Position numbers and translations under genes: made by a program. Positions 58,801 through 64,000 of a stretch of DNA of 64,000 bases are shown here, piece by piece. The DNA is from Nematostella vectensis (Eukaryota > Cnidaria > Anthozoa > Actiniaria > Edwardsiidae): positions 9,480,022-9,544,021 of the forward strand of contig NC_064045.1 of assembly GCF_932526225.1 (NCBI RefSeq). Reading direction: 5' to 3'. Under the pieces are notes generated by a model. It worked only from the letters and a program-made list of their open reading frames with translations. It searched no databases and was not told the origin of the DNA. The first letter of the stretch is position 1, and the number at the start of each line of letters is the position of its first letter.

Positions 58801-61800
58801 TGGATAGCGTAATACCCAATGCGGCGGTGCATTGGGAACGAGGCAGACAGCAGGGTGTAATTACCTGTAGAGCCGAACGGGAGATAAGGACACCGTGCAT
58901 ATTGTGATCAGAGAAAACAAAAGTGATAACTGAATTGTGTGCATGAATTAATGAGGAGAAATGGCGTGAGGCCAGTAATCCTTCTTGTGAGTCTGTTTAC
59001 CCACCTTGGACATATTCCATCGTTTTTAATGACAGTACGCAGTCCCCGAGTGAAAACTGTGCCATTTCCTTGTTAGCAATGAGAATCTTCGTTGACTTCC
59101 ATGATAACTTTATATCGTTATCCGTATAACCATCTAGAATCGAAGCAAAGTATGTCAGCTACATAAGCTACTTTTAATAAAAGTACACTCTTAAACTATT
59201 GTTGAATACTCACAGCTACCGAACACTAGATTACATGTCTGTGTGTCCATTGGAAAGTCCCTCAGGTCCATTTCACATGATGCCACGATATGGGCGCTGC
59301 GCAACACAGACAAAGAACACTTGCATAAGCGACTTAACAGGGCAAGTGAATCAACGTCAGGCTTCAAGGTAAGATACTTGAAAGGTGCTCTATGCCCGTA
59401 TCTCTTACAACAGCATTACCTCGTCTCATTCCTTCTCTTTCTACCCACCCCGCTCTCCCTTACCCACTTACTCACTGCTGTAGAATACACTTCCGTGTCC
59501 CCTTGCCGTATCTCTTACCACAATAATTCCCTATCTCTTTCCTCGATTCTTTTTCTCCGCCCCCTCTCCTTTAGTCACTTACGATCTGCTGTAGAATATG
59601 CTTCCGTCAGGCTCCAGTGTGAGCGAGCTGTGGATCTCTGTGTCTGGAGACATGAGATCCGATCTCTTTGCATTGCTGCAGTATGTGTCGGGGAACCATA
59701 AATAAGAGATCTGATCTCGTTGCAGCACAACGCTTTGGTTGACTCTATCTGCCAGACGGGGATCTCGCCACATTTGACGGAAATACATGAAGACAGAAAA
59801 CTCCTGTGAGATCATTTTAATGATTTTGATTATACCACATTATTATGCACTCTTGCCGATTGTGGTGGCGAGGATGGTGCTGCAAGGTGGGGATGGCAGT
59901 AGTGGTGGGGGCTGTGAGTGGTGTGAAGGTGATGGTGGAAGTTAGTGGTGGTGATTGTGAGAATGGTGTTGTAGTGGTGATGGCGGTAGTAGTGGTGGTG
60001 GTTGTAATAGTGGTGTGTAGGTGATGGTGGCAGTTAGTGGTATTGTTTGTGAGAATGGTGTGTAGGTGATGGTGGCAGTAGTGGTGGTAGTTGTGAGAAT
60101 AGTGTGTAGGTGATGGTGGCATTAGTGGTGGTGGTTGTGAGAATAGTGTGTAGGTGATGGTGGCAGTAGTGGTGGTAGTTGTGAGAATAGTGTGTAGGTG
60201 ATGGTGGCATTAGTGGTGGTGGTTGTGAGAATAGTGTGTAGGTGATGGTGGCGGTAGTGGTGGTGATTGTAATAGTGGTGTGAAGGTGATGGTGGCATTA
60301 GTGGTGGTGGTTGTGAGAATAGTGTGTAGATGATGGTGGCATTAGTGGTGGTGGTTGTGAGAATGGTGTGTAGGTGATGGTGGCAGTAGTGGTGGTGGTT
60401 GTGAGAATAGTGTGTAGGTGATGGTGGCAGTTAGTGGTGGTGTTTGTGAGAATGGTGTGTAGGTGATGGTGGCATTAGTGGTGGTGTTTGTGAGAATGGT
60501 GTGTAGGTGATGGTGGCAGTTAGTGGTGGTGGTTGTGAGAATGGTATGTAGGGGATGGTTGCAGTTAGTGGTATTGTTTGTGAGAATAGTGTGTAGGTGA
60601 TGGTGGCAGTAGTGGTGGTGGTTGTGAGAATAGTGTGTAGGTGATGGTGGCATTAGTGGTGGTGGTTGTGAGAATAGTGTGTAGGTGATGGTGGTAGTTA
60701 GTGGTGGTGGTTGTGAGAATGGTGTGTAGGTGATGGTGGCATTTAGTGGTGGTGGTTGTGAGAATAGTGTGTAGGTGATGGTGGTAGTTAGTGGTGGTGG
60801 TTGTGAGAATGGTGTGTAGGTGATGGTGGCATTTAGTGGTGGTGGTTGTGAGAATAGTGTGTAGGTGATGGTGGTATTAGTGGTGGTGGTTGTGAGAATA
60901 GTGTGTAGGTGATGGTGGCAGTAGTGGTGGTGATTGTGAATAATGTGTAGGTGATGGTGGCAGTAGTGGTGGTGGTTGTGAGAATAGTGTGTAGGTGATG
61001 GTGGCATTAGTGGTGGGGGCTGTGAGAATGGTGTGTAGGTGATGGTGGCAGTAGTGGTGGTGGTTGTGAGAATAGTGTGTAGGTGATGGTGGTAGTAGTG
61101 GTGGGGGCTGTGAGTGGTGTGTAGGTGATGGTGGCATTAGTGGTGGTGGTTGTGAGAATAGTGTGAAGGTGATGGTGGCAGTAGTGGTGGTTGTGAGAAT
61201 AGTGTGTAGGTGATGGTGGCAGTAGTGGTGGTGGTTGTGAGAATAGTGTGTAGGTGATGGTGGCAGTAGTGGTGGTTGTGAGAATAGTGTGTAGGTGATG
61301 GTGGTAGTAGTGGTGGGGGCTGTGAGTGGTGTGTAGGTGATGGTGGCATTAGTGGTGGTGGTTGTGAGAATAGTGTGTAGGTGATGGTGGCATTAGTGGT
61401 GGTGGTTGTGAGAATAGTGTGTAGGTGATGGTGGCAGTAGTGGTGGTGGTTGTGAGAATAGTGTGTAGGTGATGGTGGCAGTAGTGGTGGTGGTTGTGAG
61501 AATGGTGTGGTGGTGATGGTGGCAGTAGTGGTGGTGGTTGTGAGAATGGTGTGGTGGTGATGGTGGCAGTAGTGGTGGTGGTTGTGAGAATGGTGTGTAG
61601 GTGATGGTGGCAGTAGTGGTGGTGGTTATGAGAATGGTGTGTAGGTGATGGTGGTAGTAGTGGTGGGGGCTGTGAGTGGTGTGTAGGTGATGGTGGCAGT
61701 AGTGGTGGTGGTTGTGAGAATAGTGTGTAGGTGATGGTGGCATTAGTGGTGGTGGTTGTGAGAATAGTGTGTAGGTGATGGTGGCAGTAGTGGTGGTGGT

Positions 61801-63757
61801 TGTGAGAATAGTGTGTAGGTGATGGTGGCATTAGTGGTGGTGGTTGTGAGAATGGTGTGGTGGTGATGCTGGTAGTAGTGGTGGTGGTTGTAATAGTGGT
61901 GTGTAGGGGATGGTGGCAGTTAGTAGTGGTGTTTGTGAGAATGGTGTGTAGGTGATGGTGGCAGTAGTGGTTATTGTTGTGAGAATAGTGTGTAGGTGAT
62001 GGTGGCAGTAGTGGTTATTGTTGTGAGAATAGTGTGTAGGTGATGGTGGCAGTAGTGGTGGTGTTTGTGAGAATAGTGTGTAGGTGATGGTGGCATTAGT
62101 GGTGGTGGTTGTGAGAATAGTGTGTAGGTGATGGTGGCAGTAGTGGTGGTGGTTGTGAGAATAGTGTGTAGGTGATGGTGGCAGTAGTGGTGGTGGTTGT
62201 GAGAATGGTGTGGTGGTGATGGTGGCAGTAGTGGTGGTGGTTATGAGAATGGTGTGTAGGTGATGGTGGTAGTAGTGGTGGGGGCTGTGAGTGGTGTGTA
62301 GGTGATGGTGGCATTAGTGGTGGTGGTTGTGAGAATAGTGTGTAGGTGATGGTGGCAGTAGTGGTGGTGGTTGTGAGAATAGTGTGTAGGTGATGGTGGC
62401 AGTAGTGGTGGTGGTTGTGAGAATAGTGTGTAGGTGATGGTGGCATTAGTGGTGGTGGTTGTGAGAATAGTGTGTAGGTGATGGTGGCAGTAGTGGTGGT
62501 GGTTGTGAGAATAGTGTGTAGGTGATGGTGGCAGTTAGTGGTGGTGGTTGTAATAGTGGTGTGTAGGTGATGGTGGCAGTTAGTGGTGGTGGTTGTAATA
62601 GTGGTGTGTAGGGGATGGTGGCAGTTAGTAGTGGTGTTTGTGAGAATGGTGTGTAGGTGATGGTGGTAGTAGTGGTTATGGTTGTGAGAATAGTGTGTAG
62701 GTGATGGTGGCATTAGTGGTGGTGGTTGTGAGAATAGTGTGTAGGTGATGGTGGCAGTAGTGGTGGTTGTGAGAATAGTGTGTAGGTGATGGTGGCAGTA
62801 GTGGTGGTGGTTGTGAGAATGGTGTGTAGGTGATGGTGGCAGTAGTGGTGGTGGTTGTGAGAATAGTGTGTAGGTGATGGTGGTAGTAGTGGTGGTGGTT
62901 GTGAGAATGGTGTGTAGGTGATGGTGGCATTAGTGGTGGTGGTTGTGAGAATAGTGTGTAGGTGATGGTGGTAGTAGTGGTGGTGGTTGTGAGAATAGTG
63001 TGTAGGTGATGGTGGCAGTAGTGGTGGTGGTTGTGAGAATGGTGTGTAGGTGATGGTGGCAGTAGTGGTGGTGGTTGTGAGAATAGTGTGTAGGTGATGG
63101 TGGCAGTAGTGGTGGTGGTTGTGAGAATAGTGTGTAGGTGATGGTGGCAGTAGTGGTGGTGGTTGTGAGAATAGTGTGTAGGTGATGGTGGCAGTAGTGG
63201 TGGTGGTTGTGAGAATGGTGTGGTGGTGATGCTGGTAGTAGTGGTGGTTGTAATAGTGGTGTGTAGGGGATGGTGGCAGTTAGTGGTATTGTTTGTGAGA
63301 ATTGTGTGTAGGTGATGGTGGTAGTAGTGGTGGTGGGTTTGAGTGGAGTGGTGATGATGGTGGTAGTAGTGGTTCTTGGTACGAGAGCCCCTAATCGACA
63401 ACGCTTTCTTGATTAGCGAAGGTGATGCCGTTGATGATTATGATGGTGATGATATGTTGGAGTGGAAACAGTAGCAAAGCTGACAATAAGAGTGATTTTG
63501 ATATGGTAAGTGTTGGTGCTTGTGATGATTGTGATGATATGTTGGAGTGGAGACAGTAGCGAAGCTGACAAGAAGAGTGATTTTGATATGGTAAGTGTTG
63601 GTGCTTGTGATAATAATGATGATTGCCGTAGGCTGGTGCTGTTTGATTTGGTAACGAGGGTTGGTGATTTAGCCGTGCGTATTTCGTACCAAATTCGCTT
63701 CCTCGATATTCCCAAATGACTCTACGTAAAAGTCCAGTTTAACATCTGTTGGTCTTT
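52847..63757 (-). CDS. Cys-loop (pentameric) ligand-gated ion channel subunit, GABA-A/glycine-receptor-like (7 exons, 5' partial)
   Basis: The exons are 63757-63690, 59803-59583, 59296-59214, 59133-59005, 58864-58650, 55760-55629 and 53218-52847. Phases agree, giving about 406 residues. The extracellular part shows DFYVESFGNIEEANL, FSVFMYFRQMWRDPRLA and the Cys loop CEMDLRDFPMDTQTC with 13 residues between the cysteines. TM1 is IGYYAIQMYVPCTFLVMLSW, TM2 is RLTVGITTILTIVFLLG, LPK|VSYVKGMDWYLMVSF enters TM3, and TM4 ends AFPFLFILYNVLYWYSYKYG. The cytoplasmic loop is Gln-rich. The family forms neurotransmitter-gated pores in the plasma membrane. The residues before TM2 are ETGNR rather than the PAR motif of anion channels, so ion selectivity and ligand cannot be assigned. 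The signal peptide and first exons lie beyond 64000. Large arrays fill three introns and the 3' end. Confidence 0.92.
54187..54470 (+). repeat. Dispersed repeat, copy B
   Basis: Inverted relative of 23690-23935 (AGACCATACTTC, GGCCCCAGCACCGCTA, TCTTTTTCACGCTTG, GCGTGTTGCTATAG). It lies in the last intron of the channel gene, which otherwise (53219-55628) shows only C/G-runs at about 55200 and 55378-55394 and no further exon that I can see. Confidence 0.65.
55798..55985. repeat. 50-bp tandem repeat, about 3.7 copies
   Basis: GGCGTGACAAAACAAGTAAT plus TGAAAGTCACAGGTGTGACA and GAACAAGCAT repeats every 50 bp. It lies about 40 bp upstream, in the gene sense, of the TM3 exon acceptor at 55761. Confidence 0.92.
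56211..56310. repeat. (GAT)n-rich microsatellite
   Basis: GATGATGAT runs with interruptions. It directly borders the left end of the 63-bp array, in the TM2-TM3 intron of the channel gene. Confidence 0.9.
56318..58690. repeat. 63-bp array copying the channel TM2 exon end and its donor (about 37 units)
   Basis: On the minus strand each unit is the last 51 nt of the TM1-TM2 exon (ATACTGACAATCGTCTTCTT...CACCTTACCTAAG) plus 12 nt of intron, GTAAGCGACACA. Nearly all units keep AAG|GTAAG. The first unit from the right, with donor at 58649, is the true exon end. Variants alternate (GTACACC/GTATATT, TTA/TTG, CTG/CGG) and recur in blocks. Sixty-three is 21 codons, so both strands stay open over long stretches; a few units of 60, 62 or 66 bp break the frame. 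Confidence 0.97.
59870..63380. repeat. 3.5-kb array of a ~44-bp G-rich unit (about 75-80 copies)
   Basis: The unit GTGGTGGTGGTTGTGAGAAT plus AGTGTGTAGGTGATGGTGGCAGTA is mostly 44 bp long, with G/T-only variation and almost no C on the plus strand. It fills the intron between the first two visible channel exons. The His/Pro/Thr-rich minus-strand frames (HYSHNHHHYCHHHLHTILTT type) are by-products. Confidence 0.97.
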
Positions 63758-63869
63758 CTGTGTCACAAAAGTAAAAATATGAATTCTTTTTTTATTTTAC
63801 TTCATAAGCCAATATATCAAGAAGGGTCGTATTGCTTCATCATATCCCTTCAACAGGAAATCCGTCAGA

Positions 63870-64000
63870 TTTATGATATCCCTGTGTTTACTCGAAACAC
63901 TGTTATTTATGGGATCCCTGTGTTTACTCGAAACACTGTTATTTATGGGAATCCTGTGTTTACTCGAAACACTGTTATTTATGGGATCCCAGTGTTTTCC
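63870..64000. repeat. 36-bp tandem repeat at the right edge
   Basis: GGGATCCCTGTGTTTACTCG plus AAACACTGTTATTTAT repeats about 3.5 times at 36-bp spacing and continues beyond the window. It contains no visible exon sequence. Confidence 0.92.

Noticed and set aside
59817-63401. Several long His/Pro/Thr-rich minus-strand frames
   Set aside because: Translation of the 44-bp G-rich array; low complexity, no exon borders.

Overview
The window is nuclear DNA of a multicellular animal. Protein-coding exons are short, split by introns with GT..AG borders and matching phases, and surrounded by minisatellites, microsatellites and small non-autonomous DNA transposons. The gene set (a receptor with a PBP1/ANF-type ectodomain, a Cys-loop channel, ALG1, ATP synthase f, IQCK) and the many palindromic MITEs fit an invertebrate, most likely an anthozoan cnidarian. 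The species is an inference, not something the sequence proves.

Layout. 1-7572 (minus strand): N-terminal part of a receptor-guanylyl-cyclase-like gene, four exons, running off the left edge through a 105-bp satellite. 7573-20740: little recognisable coding; the 3' end of an unknown plus-strand gene (12703-13908), a few possible exons, two copies of one MITE family (2467 and 11468) and a 2.2-kb array of a 16-bp unit. 20740-30540: MITEs, a two-exon secreted cysteine-rich protein gene on the minus strand (27252-25435) and a GPCR pseudogene (30536-29874). 33246-42692 (minus): complete 14-exon ALG1. It shares a roughly 216-bp divergent promoter region with the two-exon ATP synthase f gene (42909-43719, plus). 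44890-48053 (plus): complete six-exon IQCK. 48747-51795: 61-bp array interrupted by a MITE. 52847-63757 (minus): seven exons of a Cys-loop (pentameric) ligand-gated channel whose N-terminus lies beyond the right edge.

The most striking observation is that several minisatellites are not placed at random inside introns. Their repeat units are copies of real exon/intron junctions. (1) A 105-bp satellite carries the end of receptor exon 4 plus its GTAAGC donor. (2) A 43-bp array carries the end of ALG1 exon 12 plus its donor. (3) A 55-bp array carries the IQCK exon 5 acceptor plus the start of that exon. (4) A 63-bp array of about 37 units carries the end of the channel's TM2 exon plus its donor. 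(5) A 40-bp array carries the channel's last codons and stop codon. As a result each true splice site is accompanied by between four and about 37 near-identical decoys. In the channel gene the unit is 21 codons long and stays in frame over about nine units, so use of downstream donors would add TM2-like modules. Whether these sites are used in RNA is unknown.

The work was done by eye. Exon borders were set by reading frame, phase agreement and splice consensus. Repeat copy numbers are estimates from length divided by period.
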